Shown here in pieces: positions 17,052 through 25,841 of a stretch of 64,000 nt of DNA. The DNA is from Nocardia beijingensis NBRC 16342 (GTDB lineage: Bacteria > Actinomycetota > Actinomycetes > Mycobacteriales > Mycobacteriaceae). The DNA lies in NCBI RefSeq assembly GCF_001612785.1, contig NZ_BDBC01000010.1, positions 372,001 to 436,000 of the forward strand, read 5' to 3'. Positions within the stretch are counted from its first letter, which is position 1, and each line of letters opens with the position of its first letter. A program made the translations under genes and the position numbers. Below the pieces are notes generated by a model, which saw only the letters and a program-made list of their open reading frames with translations, searched no databases and was not told the origin of the DNA.

Positions 17052-17726
17052 TCATTTGGGGAGGGCGGTGACGCACTCGTACATGTGGCCGTCGAAGGAG
17101 TTCATAGGGGCCACGCTCCAGAGCATGCCGGTTTCCTCGAGGGCGGGGGTGTAGATCTCGCCGCCGGTGCTGTTGAAGTAGCCGAAGGAGGTTCCGGGGA
17201 ACTTCTTGCCGGAGGAATTCAGGTATTCGGTCATCGAGTCGACGAAGGTGGACAAGCGCGCGGAATCGCTGGATTCCTGTTCCGCTACCGCGGCCGCGTT
17301 CTGCGACCAGTCGTCGTATTGCTCCACCAGCGAACCGGAGGGCGCGGGCGTGCCGGAGGGGAAGGCGATGGCCTCGTAGATCCGGGAACGGTCCCTGAAC
17401 CCCGACAACGTCCAGTAGATCGATGACGCGTCGCCACGGTCGGTGCCCGCGGTGTCGGACATATGGCACACGCCGTACCCGTGGACGTCGAGTTTCAGGC
17501 CGAGCCTGCTCAACATGCCCGGGAGCGCGTCCACGAAGAGCTCGAGACAGGTCTCGTCGTCGCCGCCGTCCTCTTCGGCCTCGGTGGCGGCCATCAGGCA
17601 GGCGAGCTGGTAGGCGCCGTAGGCGTCGTCCCGGCCGCCGTTGGAACCTTGGATGCGCCGCATCAGCGCCTCCGGATCGCGCATCTCGCTGCGGGTGGGC
17701 ATGTCGAAGATTTCGGCCTTCTTCAT
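17052..17726 (-). CDS. Conserved-looking protein of unknown function
   Basis: 224 residues from ATG 17726, preceded by AGAGGAG. Acidic and soluble, with no signal peptide or membrane segment. Notable stretches are 'NGGRDDAYGAYQLACLMAATEAEEDGGD', a Cys in 'DDETCLELFVDALPGML', 'DVHGYGVCHMSDT', 'SSIYWTLSGFRDRSRIYEAIAFPSG' and the C-terminal 'NSFDGHMYECVTALPK'. Composition suggests a folded alpha/beta protein. I do not recognise it. Codon use is normal for the window. A perfect TGATCCCGGGATCA palindrome overlaps its stop codon (17041-17054). Confidence 0.65.
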   Translation of the reverse strand: MKKAEIFDMPTRSEMRDPEALMRRIQGSNGGRDDAYGAYQLACLMAATEAEEDGGDDETCLELFVDALPGMLSRLGLKLDVHGYGVCHMSDTAGTDRGDASSIYWTLSGFRDRSRIYEAIAFPSGTPAPSGSLVEQYDDWSQNAAAVAEQESSDSARLSTFVDSMTEYLNSSGKKFPGTSFGYFNSTGGEIYTPALEETGMLWSVAPMNSFDGHMYECVTALPK

Positions 17727-18286
17727 TCGAACTCCTCTGGTCGGTGGTCTCGTGCGGTCACCACGACGAATGCGTGACCGCCGCAGAGGCAAGGATTCGC
17801 TCCGCTTTCTCGGATGTCCTCGCACGTTTCGGGTGGTCCTCGCATCCGATGCCCCGGTGCGGGAGGAATGCCTGCCATCGCGCTGTGCGGCGGGCGTCGC
17901 GCGAGGCCGGGACGGCCTTCGCACGACGCACGGTTCGCCCGCACCGGTGCCGAATGCCGCTTCGCCGCAGTGCGTTACGGCGCCGGGGCCTCGGGCACAT
18001 CACCGGGCGCGGTGTATCCTTCGTGAAATCGCGTTCTCGAAAGTTTCCCGCGCGTGTCTCGACTGTCCGCAGTTCGGCGTCGCTACCAGCGAAATCGCGC
18101 CCGAAGACGACCCGCGCCCGCGTATCGACGGGCGCTTGCGAACACGGGGAGCGGGACCGTCGCCTGTTTGCCCCCCGACGACCCGGGTAAGCGACCAATG
18201 TCCCGAGTCGCCCCACAAGGGAGCGCTTGTCAACCGAGAGACGCCGGTCCGCGAGTCCCGCGGATGGGCGAGGAAAGGGGTAGCAA
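17727..18286. other. Intergenic region, no gene seen
   Basis: 560 bp between two divergent genes. Candidate frames are Arg-rich, short and without ribosome binding sites. An AGGAAAGGGG site at the right end serves the SRPBCC gene. Compared with coding DNA the stretch has mixed third-position composition; no repeats or operators stood out. Confidence 0.5.
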
Positions 18287-18919
18287 GTGAGCACAATGGC
18301 CGCCACGGTGGACGTCGAGGTCCCGGTTCGCACCGCCTACAACCAGTGGACGCAGTTCGAGTCGTTTCCGCAGTTCATGGAGGGTGTCGAAGCGGTACAG
18401 CAGATCGATGACCGGCATATGCACTGGCGTGTCCATGTCGGCCCGTCGACGCGGGAGTTCGACGCGACCATCACCGAGCAGCATCCCGACGAACGTGTCG
18501 CCTGGAAGTCCGACAGCGGGCCCAAGCACGCGGGCGTCGTCACGTTCCATCGGCTCGACGACACCCACACCAGGGTGACCGCGCAGATGGACGTCGATCC
18601 CGAAGGCTTCGTGGAGAACGTCGCCGACAAGCTCGGTGTGCTCAAGCACCGGGTGAACGGTGACCTGGAGCGCTTCAAGCACTTCATCGAGCATCAGGGC
18701 CGCGAGACCGGCGCGTGGCGCGGTGACATTCCGCGTCCCGATGCCGGGAGCACCGCCACGGAGCGCGGCGCCGCTCCCCGCCCTGGCCCGACCGGCACAC
18801 CAGGTGCCGGCGGAACCGGCATGCCGGGTGTCGGCGGAACCGGTACTCCCGGTGCAGGCGGAACCGGCGCCGGTGGAACGGGCACCTGGCCCGGCGGAAC
18901 CGGCACGCCGGGCGTCTGA
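18287..18919 (+). CDS. SRPBCC (polyketide cyclase/dehydrase-like) protein with Gly-rich tail
   Basis: 210 residues from GTG 18287 (AGGAAAGGGG upstream). Residues 1-145 form a START/Bet v1-type domain: 'ATVDVEVPVRTAYNQWTQFE', 'FPQFMEGVEAVQQIDDRHMHW', 'ITEQHPDERVAWKSDSGPKH', 'FHRLDDTHTRVTAQMDVDPE', and a C-terminal helix 'LERFKHFIEHQG'. This is the small-ligand-binding subfamily common as stress- or lipid-associated proteins in actinobacteria; a biochemical role cannot be inferred. The last 50 residues are a low-complexity tail of GGTGxPG-type units, probably disordered. Confidence 0.75.
   Translation: MSTMAATVDVEVPVRTAYNQWTQFESFPQFMEGVEAVQQIDDRHMHWRVHVGPSTREFDATITEQHPDERVAWKSDSGPKHAGVVTFHRLDDTHTRVTAQMDVDPEGFVENVADKLGVLKHRVNGDLERFKHFIEHQGRETGAWRGDIPRPDAGSTATERGAAPRPGPTGTPGAGGTGMPGVGGTGTPGAGGTGAGGTGTWPGGTGTPGV
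18773..18916 (+). repeat. Degenerate Gly-Thr-Pro coding repeat
   Basis: Tandem units encoding GTGTPGAG / GTGMPGVG-like octapeptides at the C-terminus of the SRPBCC protein, built from CCGGTG/CGGAACCGGC words. A possible slippage hotspot. Confidence 0.6.
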
Positions 18920-18930
18920 CCTGTACGACA

Positions 18931-18964
18931 ACGATGCCCCCTGGTTTTTCCCAGGGGGCATCGT
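18931..18964. terminator. Bidirectional intrinsic terminator
   Basis: Perfect 14-bp stem (18931-18944 with 18951-18964) with a TTTTTC loop, 11 bp after the SRPBCC stop and 5 bp before the convergent small membrane-protein gene's stop. It serves both convergent operons. Confidence 0.8.
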
Positions 18965-18968
18965 CGTG

Positions 18969-19220
18969 TCAGGCCGACTCGCGCTCCTCATCGGTGTCCG
19001 CCGGTTTCGATTCCGGCGGCACCTGCACCGGGCGCAGCAATGTCCAGGCCACGAAGGCCGCCGCCACCACGCCCATGCCGAGCCCGGCCCAGAGGTTCAC
19101 GTTCACCCCGCCGGTCTTGGCCTGCTCGGCGGCGGTGTCGTGCACCAGGCCGGTGACGACGAGAACGATCGCGTAGCAGCCGAGCAAGCCGCCGACGATG
19201 GTGCGGATATCGAAAAGCAT
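18969..19220 (-). CDS. Small two-helix membrane protein, symporter partner
   Basis: 83 residues with two transmembrane segments ('TIVGGLLGCYAIVLVVTGLV' and 'LWAGLGMGVVAAAFVAWTLL') and an acidic C-terminal tail. It starts 12 bp after the sodium/solute symporter stop, with a GGAACCACC ribosome binding site, and is the last gene of that operon. Small accessory proteins of this kind accompany many SSS-family transporters; a role in stabilising the transporter is inference. Confidence 0.75.
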   Translation of the reverse strand: MLFDIRTIVGGLLGCYAIVLVVTGLVHDTAAEQAKTGGVNVNLWAGLGMGVVAAAFVAWTLLRPVQVPPESKPADTDEERESA

Positions 19221-19232
19221 TGCGGTGGTTCC

Positions 19233-20993
19233 TTATCCGACGAAGATGTTGAGCGCGATGACGAGCACGAGGGCGATGCCGGCCAGCAGGACCGGGCGCT
19301 GATACCAGGGCAGCGTGCCTGCCTCCGGGTCGGTGCGCACTTCCTTCGGCGTCTCCGAGTACACCAGCCCGATGAGCTCCGCCGCCGGTTTCGGCAGGGT
19401 CACCTGGGTGACCACGACGCTGACCGCGATGTCGACCGCGAACGCGACACCGGCGGCGACGAAACTGGCCCCCTGGCCGGATAACTCGAAGACCTTCGTC
19501 TCGTGCAGGATGAAAACGACGATGGCGGAGGCGGTTCCGCAGACCAGCCCCATCCAGCCCGCCGTCGGCGTCATCCGTTTCCAGAACATGCCGAGGATGA
19601 ACGTGGCGAACAGCGGCGCGTTGAAGAAGCTGAACAGGGTTTGCAGGTAGTCCATCATGTTGCTGAACCCGGAGGCGATGAACGCGGTGAAGATCGCGGC
19701 CACGGTCGCGCCGATGGTCGCCAGCCTGCCCACGCGCAGGTAGTAGCCGTCCGGGCGGTCGCGCCGCACGTACTGCTGCCACAGGTCGTAGCTGAAGACC
19801 GTGTTGAACGCGGAGACGTTGGCCGCCATGCCCGCCATGAACGCCGCGAGCAGACCGGCCAGCCCGACACCGAGCAACCCGTTGGGCAGCACGTCCTTCA
19901 TCAGGTACAGCAGCGCCTGGTTGTAGGTGGTGTCGCTCTCGAAGTCCGGGTTCGCGGTCACCGCCGCCTTGTACTCCGTCATCTCCGGCACCAGCACGGC
20001 GCTGATCATGCCGGGAATCACCACGATCAGCGGGATGAACATCTTCGGGTACGCGCCGATGATCGGGGTGCGCCGCGCGGCGGAGATGGAGTGCGTCGCC
20101 ATCGCGCGCTGCACCTCGACGAAGTTCGTGGTCCAGTAGCCGAAGGACAGCACGAAGCCGAGGCCGAACACGATGCCGAGGATGGACAGGAAATCGTTGG
20201 AGAATCCGCTCAGCGCGTTACCGGGCCACGACTCCAGCTGCGCCGCCCCGCCCGGCGCGGCGGTCACCTTGTCCTGGAGACCGCTCCAGCCGCCGACGCG
20301 GTGCAGGCCGACCAGAGTCAGCGGCAGCAGCGCCGCGACGATGACGAAGAACTGGAGCACTTCGTTGTAGATCGCGGCCGACAGACCGCCGAGAGTGATG
20401 TAGGACAGCACGATCACGGCGGCCACGATCACCGAGACCCACAGCGGCCAGCCCAGCAGCACGTTCACGATCGAGCCGAGCAGATACAGGTTGACCCCGG
20501 CGATGAGGATCTGCGCGATGGCGAAACTCAGCGCGTTCACCAGGTGCGCTCCGGTGCCGAACCGGCGGCGCATGAATTCGGGCACGCTGCGCACCTTGGA
20601 GCCGTAGTAGAACGGCATCATCACCACGCCGAGGAACAGCATGGCGGGCACCGCCCCGATCCAGAAGTAGTGGAAGGTCGGGAACCCGTATTCCGCGCCG
20701 TTGGCGGACATGCCCATGATCTCCACGGCGCCGAGATTGGCGGAGATGAAGGCCAGGCCGGTCACCCACGCCGGTAGCGAGCGCCCGGACAGGAAAAAGT
20801 CGATGCTGGAGGACACCCGCTGCCTGGCCAGCAGGCCGATGCCGAGCACGAAGACGAAATACAGCGCGACCAGCGCGTAATCGACGGGCTGCGCGTCCAG
20901 GCGGAGGGTCTCGGCGGCCACCAGCCGCGGTGGCGATGCGGCCGGGTACGAGCCGGGCACGGCGGCGAGAACGGACGGATCGACGAGCGGCAC
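19233..20993 (-). CDS. Sodium/solute symporter (SSS family, SGLT-like)
   Basis: 586 residues from GTG 20993, which has AGGAGG six bases upstream; the longer frame to 21119 is Arg-rich and non-native. About 13-14 transmembrane helices. Family hallmarks include 'SSIDFFLSGRSLPAWVTGLAF', 'SANLGAVEIMGMSANGAEYG', 'FMRRRFG', 'SYITLGGLSAAIYNEVLQFF', 'GLGFVLSFGYWTTNFVEVQRAM' and 'GLLAAFMAGMAANVSAFNTVFSYDLW'. These resemble Na+/glucose-galactose cotransporters (SGLT/vSGLT). With galactokinase encoded just upstream on the same strand, galactose is the most likely substrate. The order galK, symporter, small protein indicates one operon. Confidence 0.87.
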   Translation of the reverse strand: MPLVDPSVLAAVPGSYPAASPPRLVAAETLRLDAQPVDYALVALYFVFVLGIGLLARQRVSSSIDFFLSGRSLPAWVTGLAFISANLGAVEIMGMSANGAEYGFPTFHYFWIGAVPAMLFLGVVMMPFYYGSKVRSVPEFMRRRFGTGAHLVNALSFAIAQILIAGVNLYLLGSIVNVLLGWPLWVSVIVAAVIVLSYITLGGLSAAIYNEVLQFFVIVAALLPLTLVGLHRVGGWSGLQDKVTAAPGGAAQLESWPGNALSGFSNDFLSILGIVFGLGFVLSFGYWTTNFVEVQRAMATHSISAARRTPIIGAYPKMFIPLIVVIPGMISAVLVPEMTEYKAAVTANPDFESDTTYNQALLYLMKDVLPNGLLGVGLAGLLAAFMAGMAANVSAFNTVFSYDLWQQYVRRDRPDGYYLRVGRLATIGATVAAIFTAFIASGFSNMMDYLQTLFSFFNAPLFATFILGMFWKRMTPTAGWMGLVCGTASAIVVFILHETKVFELSGQGASFVAAGVAFAVDIAVSVVVTQVTLPKPAAELIGLVYSETPKEVRTDPEAGTLPWYQRPVLLAGIALVLVIALNIFVG

Positions 20994-21176
20994 AGCGTTC
21001 CTCCTGGCGGTGAAACCGGGGCGGCGAGGGCGTTCGTCGCGCGAGAGCCGCGTCGTGCTGGTCGCGCCCGGCGCGCGCGACCTCCTCGTCGCCCGCCGAA
21101 TGGTGTCGGCAGACACCACTCTGCGCGATCATGCCCGACCGGCGTGGCACATTCGCGCACAAATCCGGCCGGTCGC

Positions 21177-22298
21177 TCAGGCGACCCGGTGGGCTCCGTG
21201 GGCCGGGGCCACCGCGAACGTGCGCGGATCGGGCAGATCCGCCGCGGCGAAGCGCTGCCGCACCGACTCGGTCACCGCCTCGGTGCGGTCCTGCTCGACG
21301 AGCGCGATGACGCTGCCGCCGAACCCGCCCCCGACCATGCGCGCGCCGTGCGCACCGGCCGCGAGCGCGGCCTCGACCGCCGCGTCGAGGGCCGGGGTGG
21401 ACACCTCGAAGTCATCTCGGAGCGAGGCGTGCCCCGCGGTGAGCAGTGGGCCGATACCGCGGGGATCCACGCCCCATCGCAACTTCTCGGCAACCGCGAG
21501 CACCCTGGCGTTCTCCGTCACCACGTGCCTGGCGCGGCGGCGCAGCACGTCGTCGGCGATCCGGGTGGTGTCCGCGGCCGACGCCACCTCCCGCAGAGCG
21601 CCTACGCCGAGCGCCTCGGCCGCCGCAGCGCATTCCGCGCGGCGCTCGGCATAGCGGCCGTCGGCCAGCTCGTGCGGTTGGCCGGTATCGATCACAAGCA
21701 ATTCCAGTCCGGAAGCGCCGAGGTCGAAGGGAATCTGCTCGGCGCCGCGCGGCGCGGCGGTGTCGGCGGCGAAGGCCCGCACATCCAGCAACAGCGCGTG
21801 CCCGGCGGTGCACAGCATCGCGGCCGATTGGTCGAGCAAGCCGGTCGGCGCGCCGACGTAGTCGTTCTCGGCGGCGCGGGCCACGTCGATCAGCGTGCGG
21901 TCGGTCAGATCCGGCGCGAACAGATCGCGCAGCGCGACCGCCACCGCGCAGGACAGCGCCGCCGAGGAGGACAGGCCCGCGCCGATCGGCACCGCGCCGT
22001 CGAGGTCGAGATCGACGCCGGGTATCCGGTGCCCGCGCCGGGTGAATTCGGCGACCACGCCGAGCGGATAACGCGCCCACCCGGGCACCCTGGCCCGCGC
22101 GCCGTCGAGGCCGGACACCGCGACGTGCACCGGCTCGCCGGGCCGCTGCCGCGAGCCGACCCGCACCAGCCCGTCCGTGCGCGCCGCCGCCGTGCACCGC
22201 ACCACCAGCGGCAACGCGATGGGCAGGACATAGCCGTCGTTGTAGTCGGTGTGCTCACCGATGATGTTGACCCGCCCCGGCGCCACCCATGTCCGCAC
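21177..22298 (-). CDS. galK: Galactokinase
   Basis: 373-residue GHMP kinase. Start GTG 22298 has GAGGAG at good spacing and matches the family N-terminus. Motif 1 'APGRVNIIGEHTDYNDGYVLP' (the galactokinase signature) is at about 6-26. Motif 2, the ATP loop 'PIGAGLSSSAALSCA', and motif 3 'MVGGGFGGSVIAL' near the C-terminus are all intact. Reaction: galactose + ATP to galactose 1-phosphate, first step of the Leloir pathway. The downstream sodium/solute symporter supplies a plausible sugar entry route. No galT (uridylyltransferase) is adjacent; galE lies 38 kb away in this window. Confidence 0.92.
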   Translation of the reverse strand: MRTWVAPGRVNIIGEHTDYNDGYVLPIALPLVVRCTAAARTDGLVRVGSRQRPGEPVHVAVSGLDGARARVPGWARYPLGVVAEFTRRGHRIPGVDLDLDGAVPIGAGLSSSAALSCAVAVALRDLFAPDLTDRTLIDVARAAENDYVGAPTGLLDQSAAMLCTAGHALLLDVRAFAADTAAPRGAEQIPFDLGASGLELLVIDTGQPHELADGRYAERRAECAAAAEALGVGALREVASAADTTRIADDVLRRRARHVVTENARVLAVAEKLRWGVDPRGIGPLLTAGHASLRDDFEVSTPALDAAVEAALAAGAHGARMVGGGFGGSVIALVEQDRTEAVTESVRQRFAAADLPDPRTFAVAPAHGAHRVA

Positions 22299-22472
22299 GC
22301 TCGCTCCTCGCTGTCCCGGTCGCTGCCAGGGTACGAGACACGCCGCGCGAACTCGGTATTCGGCCCGCGGAGACCAGCGCCGAGGTCGCGGCCATGATCC
22401 GCGCGGGCCCGGCGGACATGACCCGTTCACCTTGTTGCGCCAAGTGCCCGCCAAGGGGCGGCGTTCCGTGCC

Positions 22473-22634
22473 ATGATCAAATCAGCTGTCCAGACATTGG
22501 TTGCCGAGCGCGCCGCGGTCGGTTGGGACATCTGCTCGTACAACAACACTCGGTTCCCGTTCGCCGGCAGCATCCGGGCGGTGCTCGACGAACAGGCGAA
22601 CGTCGAAGTCGCGGTGGAGGATTCCCAGATCTAG
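22473..22634 (+). CDS. Possible 53-residue protein
   Basis: A short frame from ATG 22473, beginning MIKSAVQTLVAERAAVGWD and ending in VEVAVEDSQI. It has balanced composition unlike the Arg-rich shadow frames, and an AAGGGG 14 bases upstream that is rather far for a ribosome binding site. It could be a small gene or the remnant of a longer one: the sequence starts abruptly within what looks like folded protein ('WDICSYNNTRFPFAGSIRA'). Not recognised. Confidence 0.3.
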   Translation: MIKSAVQTLVAERAAVGWDICSYNNTRFPFAGSIRAVLDEQANVEVAVEDSQI

Positions 22635-22678
22635 TACGCGGCCCGGTGCACCGGGGATGGAGCGACCAAGGGGGGCTG

Positions 22679-24211
22679 ATGACACCCAGCGAACAGCCAC
22701 AGACCAGCTGTCGGCGCCGCATCGGAACGGGCTGGTACGCGGCGCTTCTGGGGGGAAGCGGGGCGGCGATCGCGGTCCAGCTGGTGCTGGACTCGCCGGT
22801 CGCGGCGTTCGTGACGACGGCGGCCGTCGTCGGCGAGACCCTCGCCATGATCGCCGTCGGCCTGCGCGCGCACCGGCCTGCGCACCCGTTGCCGTGGTAT
22901 CTGCTGTCCGGCTCGGCCGTGCTGTTCGCCACCGGCACCACGCTGCGCGATGTCGGCGACCACGCGGTCCACCCGTTGGACGACGCGTTCACCCTGCTCG
23001 GTTACCTCGGGGTCGGGCTCGCGGCGCTGATCTGGCTGTGGCCGCGCCAAGTGCACGGCGACTACGACCTGCTGCTGGACTCGGCCCTGATCGGGCTCGG
23101 CGCGCTGCTCGCCTCCTGGACCTTCCTCATCTCCCCGATCCTGCAGTCCACGACGACCGGCCCGCACGCACTGGTCGCCGCGACCTATCCGGTGCTCGAC
23201 GCGCTGCTGCTCACCGTGGTGGCGCACTCGATGGTGACCTCGACCAGGGCGGAGACCTCGCTGTGGCTGCTGCACGCCGGACTCGTGGCGGTGCTGCTCG
23301 GCAATCTGGGCTACAGCCTGGACACCGTGGGCGCGACCGCGCTCGGGCGCGAAGCGCTGCTGGCTCCCCTGCTCGCCGCCTACGCCACCGTCGGCGTCGC
23401 GGCACTGCACCCGACCATGACGACGCTCGGCACGCCGCGGCGCATCCACCCGCACCACTCCAGGCAGCGCGCCAGCCTCATCGCGATCGCGCTGATCGTG
23501 GCGTCGCTGGTGCCCGTGGTCGGGTCGAGCCTGCGCCCGGTGGACCGCGTGGTGGTGTCGTCGCTGTTCGCGCTGCTGCTGATCGGCATGCTGGTGCGCA
23601 GCGAACGCGCCATCGTGCGCAGCGCCCGCAGCGAGCGGCGCGCGCAGTACCAGGCCGACCACGACATACTCACCGGATTGCTGAACCGGGCCGCGCTGCT
23701 GCGCGCGCTGCGGCAGCACGGCGAACAGTGGGCGCAGCAACCGATCTCGCTGCTGTTCATCGACCTCGACGGCTTCAAGCGGGTCAACGACAGCTACGGG
23801 CACGCCGTCGGCGACGAGCTCATCGCGACGGCGGCAGGCCGGATCCGTCGGGTGGCGCGCCACGAGGACGTGGTTACCCGCTACGGCGGTGACGAATTCG
23901 TCGTCCTCGCCCGCCTGTCCCGGCCGGAGGCCGCCGTGCTGGCCGAACGGCTGCTCGGCGCGTTCGTCCGGCCGTTCGGGCTCAGCGCGGGGGAGATACC
24001 GATCACCGCGAGCGTCGGCGTGGCGTGCGTCGGTCCGCGCAGCTCGGACACCGACGTGCACGGCCTGCTCCGGGACGCGGACGCGGCCATGTACCACGCG
24101 AAACAGTACTCGCTCGGTTACGCGTTCCACGACGACGTGCGGCGCACGCAGCCCGGCGCCGAGCGGCGGATCTGGCGCACGGCCGCCCGATCCGCCACTC
24201 CCGCGGTGTGA
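22679..24211 (+). CDS. Membrane-bound diguanylate cyclase (GGDEF)
   Basis: 510 residues from ATG 22679 (AAGGGGGG upstream). Residues 1-330 hold nine or ten transmembrane helices without a recognisable sensor fold. The C-terminal GGDEF domain starts near 'DHDILTGLLNRAALLRAL', with 'LLFIDLDGFKRVNDSYGHAVGD' and the signature 'TRYGGDEF' (403-407). An RxxD inhibitory site (R394-H-E-D397) lies exactly five residues before GGDEF, so product inhibition by c-di-GMP is expected. No EAL domain follows. It should convert two GTP to c-di-GMP at the cytoplasmic face in response to an unknown membrane signal. Confidence 0.88.
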   Translation: MTPSEQPQTSCRRRIGTGWYAALLGGSGAAIAVQLVLDSPVAAFVTTAAVVGETLAMIAVGLRAHRPAHPLPWYLLSGSAVLFATGTTLRDVGDHAVHPLDDAFTLLGYLGVGLAALIWLWPRQVHGDYDLLLDSALIGLGALLASWTFLISPILQSTTTGPHALVAATYPVLDALLLTVVAHSMVTSTRAETSLWLLHAGLVAVLLGNLGYSLDTVGATALGREALLAPLLAAYATVGVAALHPTMTTLGTPRRIHPHHSRQRASLIAIALIVASLVPVVGSSLRPVDRVVVSSLFALLLIGMLVRSERAIVRSARSERRAQYQADHDILTGLLNRAALLRALRQHGEQWAQQPISLLFIDLDGFKRVNDSYGHAVGDELIATAAGRIRRVARHEDVVTRYGGDEFVVLARLSRPEAAVLAERLLGAFVRPFGLSAGEIPITASVGVACVGPRSSDTDVHGLLRDADAAMYHAKQYSLGYAFHDDVRRTQPGAERRIWRTAARSATPAV

Positions 24212-24212
24212 T

Positions 24213-24965
24213 TCAGTCGCTCAGCTCGTCCAGCAGGCGCTTGGCCTCCTCGAGCTCGGCCTGTAACTGCTGCACCTTGGCCTCCTGCACCCCGCGCAAC
24301 GCCTCGAGGACGCCCGCGACCACTTCGGCGACCTCCGGATGCAGGATCTTCGCCGCCTGCGCCACCGCGGAACCGGCCACCGGGAGGCCGCGCAGGGTGC
24401 GCTTCTTGCCGCTGACCACGTCGATCGACCACTCGCCGTCGGCGGTGCCGGTGAGCGTCACGGTGACCTCGGGCGCCTTGGCCTTGCGGGCGGCGGCCGC
24501 TTTGGCGGGTTTCGGCGCCGGGGCCTGCTTGGCCGCGCTGTCGGATCGGCTCGCTTCCCCGGCCGCCTGCGCGGGCTTCGGGGTGGCCGACGGCGCGGGC
24601 GCGCTCGGCTGCGCGGGCTCGGTCGTGGCGCTCGTCGTGGTCGACGACTGGGTCACAGGGGATTCCTTCCTGGTTGACTGCTTCGGCTGCGCGGTGGCGC
24701 CCGCCGCCCCTCGCGGCGGCTTGGTCAAGGTCACCTCGGTGGGAGAGAAGGACAGTACATCCTTCGATCCGGTCGGCCGGACCTGCAAGAAGTCACCGTC
24801 GGCAGGGTCGCCGAGCGAGATCACCTTGCCCGAGCGCCCCTCCGGCACGCCGACCGCGGCGGCGGTGAACCACACCATGGGCGGGCGGCCACCGGCGATC
24901 TCCGCGGCGATCTGCTGAATCTCGCTGTCCGACAAGGGCTGCGGCTTGGTTCGTGGCGACGGCAT
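24213..24965 (-). CDS. DUF6319-like protein with Ala/Pro linker and coiled-coil end
   Basis: 250 residues. The N-terminal domain (1-85) includes 'EIQQIAAEIAGGRPPMVWFTAAAVGVPEG', 'SGKVISLGDPADGDFLQVRPTG' and 'SFSPTEVTL', which I recall from the actinobacterial DUF6319 family. A long disordered Ala/Pro/Lys/Ser linker follows (about 90-170). Next come a second small domain ('VTVTLTGTADGEWSIDVVSG') and a C-terminal coiled coil ('VQEAKVQQLQAELEEAKRLLDEL'). Function is unknown; the basic AAARKAKA segment could contact nucleic acid. It converges on the diguanylate cyclase with one base between stops. Confidence 0.75.
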   Translation of the reverse strand: MPSPRTKPQPLSDSEIQQIAAEIAGGRPPMVWFTAAAVGVPEGRSGKVISLGDPADGDFLQVRPTGSKDVLSFSPTEVTLTKPPRGAAGATAQPKQSTRKESPVTQSSTTTSATTEPAQPSAPAPSATPKPAQAAGEASRSDSAAKQAPAPKPAKAAAARKAKAPEVTVTLTGTADGEWSIDVVSGKKRTLRGLPVAGSAVAQAAKILHPEVAEVVAGVLEALRGVQEAKVQQLQAELEEAKRLLDELSD

Positions 24966-25121
24966 GGGTAACTCCGAGCGATTTCGTGGTTGGCTGCGTG
25001 CACAGATGATGCCGCACGACGCCGACAGATTCGCGAGCCACCATCGAATCCGGGCCGTGGACGGCCAAGTTCGAGCCTTCAGCGAACGATGGGCAACATA
25101 TATCGTCGGCCCGCGCCCGGT

Positions 25122-25739
25122 TCAGCTCGCCGCAGGCGCGCGCAGCGCGGGAAACCAGATGTCGGTGAGCACTTCGACGGCTTGCTCCACCGAGACATCG
25201 ATGGTGCCCTGCATCGCCCATCGGGTGAAGAATCGTTCCAGTTGCGCGACGAGCAATTCCACGCGCAACCGCGCCTCGTCGCGCCGGTCGGCAGGCCATC
25301 CGGCGAGATAGGCGGTCATCGCGTTGGGCAACGCGAGGATGCCGTTGCGGGCGATCTCGCGGAACTCCGGCTCCAGCGCGGTCGCCTCGTCCCAGGCGGG
25401 CAACAGGTCCTTGTATTCGCCGAACCACTCGATGGCGCGGGTCATCCAACCGGCGAACTCGGCGCGCGAACCGGTCTCCAGCACCCGGTCGAGATCCTGA
25501 TAGAAGTGCAGCGCGGTAGGCACGGTGCCCTGCTCGGCGATCGCGCGCAAGATCTGCTGTTTCCCGGCGAAGTGCAAGTAGAAGGTGGCGCGGCTGCAGC
25601 CGACGGCGGCGGCGATGTCGTCCACGCGCACGGCCGCGTAGCCACGGGTGGCGAACAGCTCCTTGGCGCCCTCCATCAGCCGGGCCCTGGTCTGCTGCTT
25701 CTGCTCGTCCCGCAGGTTCGCGCTCGCGTTCGTACGCAT
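25122..25739 (-). CDS. TetR/AcrR-family transcriptional regulator
   Basis: About 205 residues from ATG 25739 (an alternative ATG at 25757 adds six). N-terminal TetR_N domain: 'RARLMEGAKELFATRGYAAVRVDDIAAAVGCSRATFYLHFAGKQQIL', read here in overlapping parts, is the canonical three-helix HTH. The C-terminal ligand domain is divergent, with several Trp residues ('WMTRAIEWFGEYKDLLPAWDEA') suited to a hydrophobic ligand. It diverges from the monooxygenase operon at 25953, with a perfect 15-bp palindrome between them, so it most likely represses that operon and itself until a substrate or acyl-CoA binds. Confidence 0.87.
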   Translation of the reverse strand: MRTNASANLRDEQKQQTRARLMEGAKELFATRGYAAVRVDDIAAAVGCSRATFYLHFAGKQQILRAIAEQGTVPTALHFYQDLDRVLETGSRAEFAGWMTRAIEWFGEYKDLLPAWDEATALEPEFREIARNGILALPNAMTAYLAGWPADRRDEARLRVELLVAQLERFFTRWAMQGTIDVSVEQAVEVLTDIWFPALRAPAAS

Positions 25740-25841
25740 GGTGGACAGGTACCTCATATCCGTTGAAAAGAGGGCTCGACGTGCGACTGCCGCCGACCGA
25801 GTCTACGCGCGAACGATCTGGATAGACAGCACGTCACTCAC

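Noticed and set aside
17041..17054. TGATCCCGGGATCA palindrome as a terminator of the kinase or the unknown gene
   Set aside because: A loopless 14-bp palindrome cannot form a useful RNA hairpin, and it overlaps a stop codon; kept only as a remark in the gene entry.
22289..22678. 130-codon extension upstream of the diguanylate cyclase
   Set aside because: The extension overlaps the galK start on the other strand and lacks membrane-protein character; ATG 22679 has AAGGGGGG before it.
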